Source: Crotophaga sulcirostris (taxonomy: Eukaryota; Chordata; Aves; Cuculiformes; Crotophagidae). Taken from it: a DNA stretch of 64,000 bases. Shown one piece after another: positions 49,601 through 55,926 of this stretch. Each line of letters opens with the position of its first letter. Within the stretch, counting starts at the first letter, position 1. The stretch spans positions 217,721-281,720 of the forward strand of contig VYZB01000746.1 of the NCBI GenBank assembly GCA_013397455.1. Direction: 5' to 3'. Position numbers and translations under genes: made by a program. The notes beneath the pieces were generated by a model that made no database searches, was not told the origin of the DNA, and saw nothing but the letters and a program-made list of their open reading frames with translations.

Positions 49601-52600
49601 AAGGATACTAAGGAAGTATTTAGGACATGGGGTTCACACTGTGCTAAATGTTAGATATGTGAGTTTTCACTGCTTTTCTTTAGCCTTGTGATAAGCTGTA
49701 CATCAGTGACAGCAGTGTTTATTCCACGGAAGAACTGGTGTCTTCCAGTTCGCATTTCTTTTTTGTAAAACCTGTCTCCAAGATGCAGTCTCATACATGA
49801 TGTGCCTGTGCAGCTCTGAAAATAATGATCCTTGTCCTTTGTACTGATGTTCTGTGTGAAATCTATAGAAAAGGAATGCTTAGTATTCAGCACAGGAAGG
49901 ACATGGATCTGTGGGAGCGAGTCCAGAGGAGGCCACGGAGACGATCCAAGGGCTGGAGCACCTCCTGTACAAGGACAGGCTGAGAGAGCTGGGGTTGTTC
50001 AGCCTGGAGAAGAGAAGGCTGTGGGGAGACCTTAGAGCAGCCTCCAGTGCTGAAAGGGGCTCCAGGAAAGCTGGGGAGGGGCTTTTGATCAGGGAGGGCA
50101 GGGACAGGATGAGGGGGAAGGGTTTTCAGCTGCAAGAGGGGAGATTGAGGTGAGATCTAGGGAAGAAATGTTTTGGTGTGAGGGTGGGGAGGCCCTGGCC
50201 CAGGTTGCCCAGAGCAGTGGTGGCTGCCCCATCCCTGGAGGTGTTCCAGGCCAGGTTGGATGGGGCTTTGAGGAATCTGATCCAGTGGGAGGTGTCCCTG
50301 CCCATGGCAGGGGGTTGGAACTGGATGGGCTTTGAGGTCCCTTCCAACCCAAACCGTTCCAGGATTCTATGATCTCGTAGATCTCTGGTGAGAGTCAATA
50401 CAAAGAAGCAGCTTTACCTATTGAAGTGTCGTTTAACGCTCGGGAGAGGAACTGTTTATTAAATCAGTTTGTGGGTAGCAGTTAGAACTACTGGTGAGAG
50501 GCACATGCAGTTTGTAATAGGGGGACGTGTGCACGGTGTCTCAGCTGCTGCTCTGGGCCTCACAGTTAATCTCCTTTGGTTGCAACTGAAGCTCACTTGG
50601 GGTCTGTTTTGGAAACCGATGCGTGGCTCAAGGCAAACCAGCAAATATTGAAGTGATTTGGACTGAGTCACAGTTACAGCACTGGGGGAAGCAGCTGGAC
50701 CATCAGCAACTCTGGAGGAACTTTAGTAAAAAAACAGGAAGGCTGAGCTTCAGGTGAGGTGCCATAGAAACAGAATTCAGGTGATTCCTGAATGAGAGAG
50801 TCTGTATTGCGTGGCGAGGAAGGTGCAGTGGTGGGGGCTGTGCCTCTGTCTTTAGCATTGACTGTGGTGGCCCATCCTTCTCTGCAGTTCGTGCTTTAGG
50901 AAAAATGGTGAAAAACCTCTAAGTTTCTGAAAGACCCATGTGAATGAACAGGACTGGAAACCCTGCTTAGTCGTAACACACAGAGAAGGCTCATTATCCA
51001 AGCCTGTGCTGCCACTGAAAGGACGGCCTTGCCTGCACTCTCCCCAGCTGCACTTTCTCTCTGCTCGTGTAGCTGTGTGTCAGCGCTGTTGGCTCAGGAT
51101 TTTTCTGCCATTCAAACATTCTGAGTAACACTGGCTGTTGTTTGTGTACAGAATTAATAGAGCTGTATTGCATGTTGTTCTAAAATGTTGGACTGCGCTA
51201 ACGTGGTTCCTTTGCCAGATCCCAACCCATGTGGACCAAGGCACTGCCGTTGCCTACTCTGAGTGGAACTGATAATATTTTCTTGTCACCTCCTCTTTCG
51301 AGCCTAAACAGATGGTTTTCTGGTTTATTTTTCAGATTAATTCTGTTGTTCTAAAGGAAAATATGAGAAGTATGGTAGAAAACTTCTATGCAGCTCTATT
51401 TGGATATGATGAGGTAAGAAAGATGTTAGACCGACTATTTCATGAACACAGAATGCTCCAGCTGGGCAAAGCATTTGTCGCACGTAGCGTTGGAGAAATG
51501 TTACGCTATGGAAGCAGATTTCTTATTTATTGTGATCATCCTACGCCTTGAATTAAAGTACTTTGAGGAAAAAAGAAAGCACACAGTGTATTGATTTAAA
51601 CCGTGGGACGTGACGGAGGGGTGTTGCTGCTTCACCACAACTGCTTCACCACCAATAACTCATTTCCTCCCTCGGAATCCCACTGCACTTTGAAAGCAAA
51701 GAGAGTATTTACAGGGACTCTACATGAGGGGATATTTATAGGAAGTATCCAATAAGGAGGCAGATGCACCACTGTACGCAAGTGTCTGCAGGGCTTTCAA
51801 GAAGAAAATACGATTACATCGGCTGTTTTAGTAGTTATTTTTTTGCTCTAGTGAACATCACTCTTCAGATGCTCTTCCTTTTCACATAGCAATATTCTTT
51901 GCATAGTGGTTTGCATTATTAATGTCTTGTAAACTTCACAGAGTTGTGGACAGTGTTATGGATACAAGTCTTTAATCTAGATTTCAGTATAGCCAGGATG
52001 TGTCTGTCTTTTTGTTTTCTTTTCCCTTTTCCTTGACAGTCTTTTTGGAAACAAAATCTCTAGTTAAATTAAAGACAAATGTTGGTTTTTAGTTTTAACT
52101 GAATATTTTAAAGATCTCTCTTGCTGCTGGAAAATGTACCAGCAGAAGACAGGAGTTGTTATGAGACTGGTGGTAACTCCACATAATCCAACAAGGCAAT
52201 AAAGGTAAGAGAAAGTTTAGACAAAAAGCCCTCATGGATGTGATTCTTGTCTAAGCCAGATATAATAGATTTAACTGGAAAGATCTAGACGGTTCTTTAT
52301 GAGGAGTTCTCTCATTCTCATTTAGAACAAAAAATAGAAAAGCAAAGCAAAACAGCAAAGTCCTGACTACATTTCTGCAACGTTGTGTTCAATATCCTTC
52401 AGCTTTTCTTTTCCAAGATTCATGGGCTCCATGCTGTTCTGCGAGGTGGTGCAGTCTTTTCTGTAAGGGCACAATTTTTATGGTAAAGATTTTATAACAT
52501 ACAAATGCAATTATTTGCTCCTAAATTAGGAATACCCTGACCCAATTCTTTTCCAAACCAACTTGCCAGAATATTTGTTACAGGTTGCTCTGTGAATAAA

Positions 52601-54228
52601 TTTAAGGCCAGAGTTGGTTTTCCATTCTGGGAAAGAGTCATGCTGATGCTTTTTCATATATGCAGTCAACAGCAGTTGTGGGCTTTGAGACAGCTAATAT
52701 CTTCCATTGCCGAGTGATGTGGTTGTCTTGTGTTCAGACCCTCTTTCACATGCAGTTTTTAATCCCCCCCCTCTGTACTTCCTTTAGGGAATCTTGTCTG
52801 ATGATCATGTTCTGGCAGCAGCTCTTTGGAGAAACCTTTTTAACAGGAACTGTGAGGACCCTCGGCATCTGGAGTTACTCGTGGAGTACGTGCGCAAACA
52901 GGTACATGGCAGCTCCCGGTGCGACTTCGCTCCAGTTTCTCATTTAGACTATTAAATATTTATTTTTACTCCTTGAAAACACTGTAACTGAGTTCTTCTC
53001 CTAAATAGAACTGATTTTTATACTGAGTGGTTATCCCCCTGTACTTGGCGTGAGTGAGGCCATGCCATCCTGTGTCCTGAAGTGCCACATCTACACACTT
53101 TTTGAATCCCTCCAGGGATGGAGACTCCACCACTGCCCTGGGCAGCTTCTGCCAGTGCTTCACCACTCTGTCAGTGAAGAAATCTTTCCCAATATCCAAC
53201 CTAAACCTCCCCTGGCACAACTTGACGCCATTTCCTCTCATCCCATCCCCTGTCACTTGGGAGCAGAGCCCAGCACCCACCTCCCCACACCCTCCTGCCC
53301 AGGAGCTGCAGAGAGCCAGGAGGTCTCCCCTCAGCCTCCTCTTCTCCACACTAAACAGCCCCCGGGCCCTCAGCCGCTCCCACAGCCCCTGCTCTCCAGC
53401 CCCTTCCCCAGCTCCGCTCCCTTCTCCGCACGCGCTCCAGCCCCTCAAGGCCTTTCCTGCAGGGAGGGGCCCAAACCTGAACCCAGGACTCGAGGTGCGG
53501 CCTCCCCAGCGCCGAGTGCAGGGGGACGATCCCTGCCCTGCTCCTGCTGCCCACGCCAGGGCTGAGCCAGGCCAGGGGGCTGGGGGCCTTCTTGGCCACC
53601 ACTTGTAGCTGCTGTGGACCGATGATTCTATGTTCTTTTCTTCAGCTCGTGTGCTTTTAGGTTATAAATCTCAAGTGTTCCCTGCTGGCTTGGGTTTTTT
53701 TCAGTAGTGAAAAGTCTTGGTCTATGTGAAACCACTTTCATGAGAGCACTCCATGTAGGTGATGTGAGGCAGTATGTCATCTGAATTACCTACCAGGAAG
53801 ATAAAATTACTCATGTTAGCTTTGAGTGGCTCTTTGCCCTGTTGCCAGACTTTCTGAGGAAGCATTAGCTAAGGTGTTGATAGACAACCTTACGCAGTTA
53901 ACTCCAGTGGATCTGCAGATCCTTATCTCTTAGCCTTTCCTTGATGCTTAAGCAGTCCTAAATTATCCTTTTAGTCACACAACAAATGGCAGAGTATGCT
54001 GAGATCTCCCTGTTCTGCTTTCTTTGTGGTTTGCGTGGCACTTGAGGAACTTTGGGTGACGGAACACCTTGTGCTAACATCCTGTCCTTGCAGGTGCAGC
54101 ACCTGGACGCACTGAGTGGGGAGGACCTGCTGCTGACAGGCGAGGTGAGCTGGCGACCGCTCGTGGAGAGCAACGCTCGCAGCATCCTCAAGCCCCCTTC
54201 CCCTGTTTACAACGACGAAGGACTCTGA
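10675..54228 (+). CDS. UQCC1: Ubiquinol-cytochrome c reductase complex assembly factor 1 (nine coding exons)
   Basis: UQCC1 is the animal homologue of yeast Cbp3. With UQCC2 it acts at the mitochondrial inner membrane to help newly made cytochrome b enter respiratory complex III. Nine exons joined by GT-AG introns give 804 bp, that is 267 codons plus TGA. Residues 1-43 look like a presequence (R, S, Q, N-rich, no acidic residue). Residues about 50-235 carry the ubiquinol-cytochrome c chaperone domain, with near-mammalian blocks such as [11 protein letters not shown] (exon 3), [11 protein letters not shown] and EKTDYEEFF (exon 4), [12 protein letters not shown] (exon 5), [17 protein letters not shown] (exon 6), [10 protein letters not shown] (exon 7) and [16 protein letters not shown] (exon 8). 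The C-terminus ends YNDEGL as in mammals. The human protein, as I recall it, is about 299 residues; the shortfall is confined to the N-terminus, so one mammalian-like exon may be absent or unrecognised. The coordinates span introns; exons are listed separately. FAM83C follows on the same strand, as in mammals. Confidence 0.96.
10829..11438 (+). mobile_element. CR1 LINE fragment, GC-rich copy near UQCC1 exon 1
   Basis: Sense copy beginning 130 bp after the exon 1 donor. It contains the ORF2 C-terminus (the frame reads [18 protein letters not shown] and [17 protein letters not shown]) and a 3' UTR of the AGGTCTTTTCTAACC type. Its tail is degenerate (CCTATATCTTC). Its first 400 bp are almost identical, in inverse orientation, to the copy at 53062-53612. 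Confidence 0.92.
12419..12736 (+). mobile_element. CR1 LINE fragment
   Basis: Sense 3' fragment of the subfamily ending AGGTCTTTTCCAGCC, followed by a GATTCTGTGATTCTT tail. The frame shows the [17 protein letters not shown] ORF2 terminus. 5'-truncated within the [19 protein letters not shown] region. Confidence 0.88.
13155..13254 (+). mobile_element. CR1 LINE short fragment, both ends lost
   Basis: About 100 bp matching the GCCTCAAGTTGTGCC to GGAACCAGCTG part of the ORF2 terminus. The 3' UTR and tail are missing. Confidence 0.75.
13660..13870 (+). mobile_element. CR1 LINE fragment, divergent subfamily
   Basis: Sense fragment with TTAGACTTGATGTTAGGAAA, GGAATGCGCTGCCCAGGGAGG and a UTR that ends ATCTCAGAGGTCTTTTCC. 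It lacks the octamer tail. Its UTR (GGTTGGTGTTGGTGTTGGG) marks the same subfamily as the antisense tails at 25587 and 30828. Confidence 0.82.
15387..15491 (+). CDS. UQCC1: UQCC1 coding exon 2
   Basis: Residues 9-43, [15 protein letters not shown] onwards, ending NTNK before donor AAG|GTGAGA. The acceptor is TTTTTACTAG|AGG. A second AG two bases on (15387-15388) would shift the frame to an early stop, so the first AG is used. The basic, acid-free composition suits a mitochondrial presequence. This is the least conserved part of the protein. Confidence 0.88.
16369..16519 (-). mobile_element. CR1 LINE 3'-end fragment
   Basis: Antisense piece of 150 bp from the tail (GAATCATAAAATCATTAAGG) to the CACCTCCAGGGCTGGAGACTCC word. 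AGGTCTTTTCC-type subfamily, quite diverged. Confidence 0.85.
17018..17084 (+). mobile_element. CR1 LINE scrap
   Basis: About 67 bp matching the GGAACAGCTGC to GGAGGTGTTTAGAAGACG region of the ORF2 end. No tail. Confidence 0.65.
18123..18230 (+). CDS. UQCC1: UQCC1 coding exon 3
   Basis: Residues 44-79 ([16 protein letters not shown], then [11 protein letters not shown]). Acceptor TTTTACAG|CAT, donor TGG|GTAAGG, phase 0 on both sides. The second half matches the mammalian protein almost residue for residue and opens the chaperone domain. Confidence 0.97.
18720..19125 (-). mobile_element. Ancient CR1/L3-like LINE relic
   Basis: Words such as TTCCATAGCTTGAGTA, the GAAGAAGT block and TTGTTGCCCTTCTCTGAACC appear in the order found in old amniote CR1 elements (the group well preserved in turtles and crocodiles), on the reverse strand. 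Divergence is high. It is clearly older than the other CR1 copies here. Boundaries are approximate. Confidence 0.6.
19268..19836 (+). mobile_element. Young CR1 LINE fragment with tail
   Basis: Sense copy of the AGATCTTAGGAAGAAATG subfamily: ORF2 C-terminus ([32 protein letters not shown]), 3' UTR and tail GGATTCTGTGATTCTATGA. Its 19618-19758 part differs from 41708-41848 by about one base, which indicates recent activity. Confidence 0.95.
21469..21541 (+). CDS. UQCC1: UQCC1 coding exon 4
   Basis: Residues 80-103 ([16 protein letters not shown] to EEFFN) plus the first base of Arg104. Acceptor CTTTAG|AAA, donor A|GTAAGT, so the intron is phase 1. Strongly conserved with mammals. Confidence 0.97.
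24162..24530 (-). mobile_element. CR1 LINE fragment
   Basis: Antisense copy with a short tail (GAATCATTAAGG), 3' UTR and ORF2 C-terminus (the reverse frame reads [20 protein letters not shown]). AGGTCTTTTCC-type subfamily, 5'-truncated near 24530. Confidence 0.9.
25473..25586 (+). mobile_element. CR1 LINE 3' UTR fragment
   Basis: Sense fragment from AGGGCCAGGTTGGATGGGG to a degenerate tail (ATTCAATGATTTTATC). AGGTCCCTTCC-type subfamily with a deletion before CCAACCC. Confidence 0.85.
25587..25668 (-). mobile_element. CR1 LINE 3'-tail fragment, opposite subfamily
   Basis: Antisense tail (CACAGTATCACAGTATTACAA) followed by GGTTGGAAAGGACC and AACCCAACACTAACACC. It directly abuts the preceding sense fragment tail to tail, so one element inserted at or next to the end of the other. 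Confidence 0.82.
27757..27814 (+). CDS. UQCC1: UQCC1 coding exon 5
   Basis: Completes Arg104, encodes residues 105-122 ([18 protein letters not shown]) and the first two bases of Trp123. Acceptor CATCAAG|GG, donor TG|GTAAGT. Very short (58 bp) but nearly identical to the mammalian exon. Confidence 0.96.
27907..28132 (-). mobile_element. CR1 LINE fragment with internal deletion
   Basis: The antisense tail (ATCATAGAATCATAGAATGG) and about 40 bp of UTR jump directly at about 27954 to the ORF2 C-terminal part. The reverse frame reads [19 protein letters not shown] and [18 protein letters not shown]. The intervening ORF2 end and UTR are missing. Confidence 0.88.
29141..29540 (-). mobile_element. 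CR1 LINE fragment, young subfamily
   Basis: Antisense copy with tail AGAATCATAGAATCCTAGG, full 3' UTR and part of the ORF2 C-terminus, cut at the AGCTCTCTCAACCTGTC word. AGATCTTAGGAAGAAATG subfamily. Confidence 0.93.
30828..30913 (-). mobile_element. CR1 LINE 3'-tail fragment
   Basis: Short antisense tail plus UTR (CACAGTATCACAAGGTTGG to CCAACCCATCATCTAAATG), same subfamily as 25587 and 13660. Confidence 0.82.
31256..31312 (-). mobile_element. CR1 LINE tail scrap
   Basis: About 57 bp: CATAGAATCATAGAATTAC, then GGTTGGAAAAGACTTTTAAG. Too short to place in a subfamily firmly. Confidence 0.75.
32205..32283 (+). mobile_element. CR1 LINE 3'-end fragment
   Basis: Sense 3' end only: CCCTGCCCATGGCAGGGGGG, GGTCCTTTCCAACCC-like end and CCATTCCATGATT tail. 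Confidence 0.85.
32932..33040 (+). CDS. UQCC1: UQCC1 coding exon 6
   Basis: Completes Trp123 and encodes residues 124-159 ([18 protein letters not shown] to VEQRGKVMG). Acceptor TTCCTGCAG|GATG, donor GGG|GTAAGT, leaving phase 0. It carries the most conserved part of the chaperone domain. Confidence 0.97.
33200..33525 (-). pseudogene. Mariner-type transposase fossil, internally deleted
   Basis: The reverse strand from 33523 reads a Met-initiated frame with [15 protein letters not shown] followed by [13 protein letters not shown]. This is the pattern of the first helix-turn-helix of mariner transposases (also kept in GVQW-type genes). After about 40 codons the sequence jumps to material resembling the transposase C-terminus; in a shifted frame it reads [18 protein letters not shown] and then EGNYCEGDH. 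The whole catalytic DDE/D core is therefore missing, and stops follow. It lies antisense within UQCC1 intron 6. The family assignment rests on pattern recognition; the precise mariner subfamily is unknown. Confidence 0.7.
34740..34840 (-). mobile_element. Possible ancient CR1-like scrap
   Basis: Contains GGGAATTCCATAGCTTTAG and a following block that resembles the same region of the old CR1 group seen at 18720. Heavily diverged; tentative. Confidence 0.3.
36330..36560 (+). mobile_element. CR1 LINE fragment with tail
   Basis: Sense 3' fragment starting at AGATTTAGATTAGATGTTAG. The frame reads [19 protein letters not shown]. It ends in CCATTCTAGGATTCTTTGATT. The UTR lacks a few bases of the usual GTCCCTGCCCATGG word. 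Confidence 0.92.
41388..41923 (+). mobile_element. Young CR1 LINE fragment
   Basis: Sense copy from the GGTGAGACC-CACCTGGAGCC block through the UTR to an ATTCTATGATTCTGTGG tail. The frame contains [20 protein letters not shown]. Its sequence is nearly the same as the 19268 copy over the UTR. Confidence 0.95.
43398..44092 (+). mobile_element. CR1 LINE fragment interrupted by an assembly gap
   Basis: The left part (43398-43519) is the GAGGAGAAGGACTTGGGG block of ORF2 and runs into the gap at CCAGAGCAG. The right part (43995-44092) is the UTR end GAGCCCCCTGATCC to the tail GGATTCTGTGATT. One element evidently spans the gap, and the missing middle is the region present in the copy at 4735-5209. 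Confidence 0.9.
43520..43994. other. Assembly gap (475 N)
   Basis: Unknown bases. Flanks show it lies inside a CR1 copy. Reading frames drawn through it have no meaning. Confidence 1.
44093..44114 (+). repeat. ATC microsatellite
   Basis: Five ATC-type units immediately after the tail of the gapped CR1 copy. Confidence 0.8.
44115..44590 (-). mobile_element. Ancient CR1/L3-like LINE relic
   Basis: On the reverse strand the order of diverged words (GTGGGCACACTATAGATTTA, CCTTTCATAATAATTCCTG, then a block around 44440-44500) follows the old amniote CR1 consensus as I know it. It is the downstream part of the same kind of element as at 18720. AT-rich and strongly decayed; boundaries approximate. 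Confidence 0.45.
45809..45943 (-). mobile_element. CR1 LINE 3'-end fragment
   Basis: Antisense tail (GTAGAATCCTAGAATGG) and UTR ending at TCTTGAACACCTC. It forms an inverted pair with the sense fragment that ends at 46471. Confidence 0.9.
46095..46186 (-). mobile_element. CR1 LINE, inverted 5' segment of a twin-primed copy
   Basis: Reverse-strand block (TCCCTGCACTCTCTGATGAA through TTTCAGTACTGGAAGGCTGC to AAGGTCTC). In the CR1 consensus this is exactly the stretch that should precede the start of the neighbouring sense segment at 46202. Only about 15 bp separate the two. Confidence 0.88.
46202..46471 (+). mobile_element. CR1 LINE, sense 3' segment of a twin-primed copy
   Basis: Starts at the AAGGGGGAATTGTTTGAAGC word and runs through the UTR to the tail GGGATTCTATGATTCT. 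The frame reads [19 protein letters not shown] sequence. Together with 46095-46186 it forms one element whose 5' part is inverted. Confidence 0.93.
47786..47960 (+). mobile_element. CR1 LINE 3' fragment
   Basis: Sense fragment of the AGGTCTTTACAGTCC subfamily (GGAACTGGCTGCCCAGGG to GATTGATGATTGTGTGG). Diverged tail. Confidence 0.85.
49887..50374 (+). mobile_element. Young CR1 LINE fragment with tail
   Basis: Sense copy from TTCAGCACAGGAAGGACATG to the tail CCAGGATTCTATGATC. The frame shows [32 protein letters not shown] and later [18 protein letters not shown]2 has its normal stop before the UTR. Confidence 0.95.
51336..51413 (+). CDS. UQCC1: UQCC1 coding exon 7
   Basis: Residues 160-185 ([13 protein letters not shown] to [11 protein letters not shown]). 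Acceptor TTATTTTTCAG|ATT, donor GAG|GTAAGA, phase 0 on both sides. The reading frame stays open for 45 codons into the intron, ending TGA at 51549-51551. Confidence 0.97.
51414..52787 (+). other. UQCC1: UQCC1 intron 7
   Basis: 1.4 kb, phase 0, free of recognised repeats. Begins with the open read-through frame described under exon 7 and an ATTAAA word. Confidence 0.88.
51552..51557 (+). terminator. Possible intronic poly(A) signal
   Basis: ATTAAA directly after the read-through stop codon of exon 7. If used, it would give a 230-residue isoform lacking residues 186-267. No strong GT-rich element follows closely, so usage is doubtful. Confidence 0.2.
52788..52901 (+). CDS. UQCC1: UQCC1 coding exon 8
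   Basis: Residues 186-223 ([18 protein letters not shown] to [16 protein letters not shown]). Acceptor CTTCCTTTAG|GGA, donor CAG|GTACAT, phase 0. Nearly identical to the mammalian exon, including the [10 protein letters not shown] block. Confidence 0.97.
52902..54093 (+). other. UQCC1: UQCC1 intron 8
   Basis: 1.2 kb, phase 0. Almost half of it is one antisense CR1 (53062-53612). The remaining 480 bp before exon 9 are unique. Confidence 0.88.
53062..53612 (-). mobile_element. CR1 LINE fragment, GC-rich copy in UQCC1 intron 8
   Basis: Antisense copy without tail: it starts within the UTR/ORF2 end (GTGTCCTGAAGTGCCACATC) and extends through the ORF2 C-terminus (the reverse frame reads [19 protein letters not shown]) to AAGGCCCCCAGCCCC and a little beyond (AGTGGTGGCCAAGAAGG). 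Its 5' 400 bp mirror the sense copy at 10829. Confidence 0.92.
54094..54228 (+). CDS. UQCC1: UQCC1 coding exon 9 (C-terminus)
   Basis: Residues 224-267 and [23 protein letters not shown] is followed by [17 protein letters not shown] and the end YNDEGL. Acceptor CCTTGCAG|GTG. The last six residues match mammalian UQCC1 exactly. Confidence 0.97.
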   Translation: MQHLDALSGEDLLLTGEVSWRPLVESNARSILKPPSPVYNDEGL

Positions 54229-55325
54229 GAGCACCAGCATTTCTGTCAGTGTGTCAGATTGACTTGTGAAGAATGCCTGGAATTAAACTGGGCTGAGGCT
54301 GTGGGGTCAGGACAGAAAATCTGCTGTTGGAAAGAAAATATTTAATTAGATACGCTATCCGTGGTGACTCGGTAGCAAATTGGACTCTTCTGAATATTCA
54401 CCCGCGAATAAATGCTAGTTGGTTTGAGAACCTCTGTCCTTTCTGTGGCACTGAGTGGTCCTTGCTGACGAATGGAAAGACATGCCTTCTGTCTTTAGGA
54501 AACCAGGTATTTCACCGCTTGGAGTTCTCTCCAGAAGGCGTTTCTGTCCTTTGCCCCATTTGGTGAGCTGCTACACAGAGCCACAGTGGTGTCCATCTGC
54601 TCCCGAGTGGCTGTGGATGCAAATCTGATCTCTGCATATTAGATCTTTATGTATTTTAAAAGCCTGATATCAAGATGGAACAGTCCATTTTTGCTTTAGT
54701 GATGTTAAGAGTTGCTTTAACAGATCCTGAAGGGTTTTCTGTGAAAATCTTTTTAGGAACTCTCTGCTCTGTTGCACAAGGATAGGAGGATGCAAAGGAG
54801 ACTGCACAGTCTCCAGCAATCCTCTGTGACTCTGGCCATCTTAATGAGAATAAAGGCCAAACCATGGCAGGGCTGTTGCTCAAAGCTGCCTTAAAATGCT
54901 TGAGTTTTCAGTCTGCCTTGCTGATACTTCCATATTCTTTTTAGAGTCTAAGAATTTCTCCATTAAAAGAACACCCCTGTTTCTATCCGTGGCTCTTAAT
55001 GTGACAGGGCTGTGCTATCCACCATCCCTTGAAGCAGTGGTCCAGGACTTTTTAACAAGACCTGTCGACCCCAGTGCAAGCTTTGTACAGAGATGCAGAC
55101 AAATTACACCAACGCAGTAATTACGGGATCAAGAGTTCCGCAGACTAAATCAGCAGAGGCTGAGGTGTGGATGCGTAGTCATGCGTAGGTGGATGTACTC
55201 TGTGTGTACTGGGGCTGTAGGTGGGTGGATCACCAGCCTGTTTCCAGGTTAGGGACAAAACCAGTTTTCATTTCTCTCCAGTCGAAAATCCTGGTCAATA
55301 ATAAATGTCAGTCTGGGTAAAACTG
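54229..55325 (+). other. UQCC1: Likely UQCC1 3' UTR
   Basis: No repeats or frames of interest. Poly(A)-like hexamers occur at 54282 (ATTAAA), 54407, 54849 and 55300 (AATAAA). The last is the best placed, giving a 3' UTR of about 1.1 kb; shorter forms are possible. Confidence 0.6.
55300..55305 (+). terminator. UQCC1 poly(A) signal with GT-rich downstream element
   Basis: AATAAA followed about 20 bases later by a run of GTGTGTGTGTG (55327-55339). This is the standard cleavage/polyadenylation layout; cleavage is expected near 55320. Confidence 0.7.
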
Positions 55326-55420
55326 ATGTGTGTGTGTGTTCTGTGCGCTTTTGATAAGAGTAAACCCTATAATATTGGGACATAGTCCTGATAAACTGTT
55401 AAACAAAAGTCGAAGGTGAT

Positions 55421-55454
55421 AATCCTTAATTTGTGAAATTAATCCTTAATTTGT
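55421..55454 (+). repeat. 20-bp tandem duplication
   Basis: AATCCTTAATTTGT occurs at 55421 and again at 55441, a direct repeat with a 20-bp period. Confidence 0.85.
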
Positions 55455-55708
55455 AAATCCGTAATCCAGTGAAAGTGTGACTGTGCCTGGCTGTGCCTGT
55501 TCTTCCTTCTGAAGCTGCTTGCTTCATATCTGACATCCCTTGTCCATGTAAAGAGCAGTGGGATGCAGAACATCAGCTCCTAAACACTGGCTTGCGGGGT
55601 TTTTTTTACTCTTCTCTTAGGGAGCTTTCTGTGGATAAAAAAGACATTTTATTATTTTTTTTCCAAGGCGAACTTCCTCAGTTTAACTTGTTATAAAATG
55701 AGTCATGT

Positions 55709-55926
55709 AAAGAAACCCTCTATGTGTGAGGTGTATCCCTTCTCTGTGAAAACATTACAGACCAAACAACTTGCTTGCAGTTTATTTAAGATGCTTTTGT
55801 TGAAAGCTGAGCTAAGCAGAGAAACCTCTTATGTGTGAAGTATTATACAGTGTGTGTGAGATAATAACACCTTGTAATTCATTACAGCTGGGCTGTATTT
55901 ACATAAAAGAAGGCTGAGCTGTGTAG
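55709..55926 (+). repeat. Diverged tandem duplication, about 109-bp unit
   Basis: The first unit starts AAAGAAACCCTCTATGTGTG and ends GAAAGCTGAGCT. The second starts AGAGAAACCTCTTATGTGTG and ends GAAGGCTGAGCT. Offsets are 109 bp at the start and 107 bp at the end, with lower similarity in the middle. Unit content is not recognised. Confidence 0.65.

Larger units (their letters stand above)
33041..51335 (+). other. UQCC1: UQCC1 intron 6 (18.3 kb)
   Basis: By far the largest intron. It holds a mariner relic, seven young CR1 loci, an ancient CR1 relic and an assembly gap. Large repeat-poor stretches remain: 33524-36329, 36561-41387, 41924-43397, 44591-45808, 46472-47785, 47961-49886 and 50375-51335. 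I recognise no exon or RNA gene in them. In mammals, UQCC1 introns are reported to carry joint enhancers for GDF5, so these stretches are the natural place to look for conserved noncoding DNA. Confidence 0.8.

Noticed and set aside
53050..53608. 171- and 168-codon + frames
   Set aside because: Both are antisense readings of the CR1 copy in UQCC1 intron 8.
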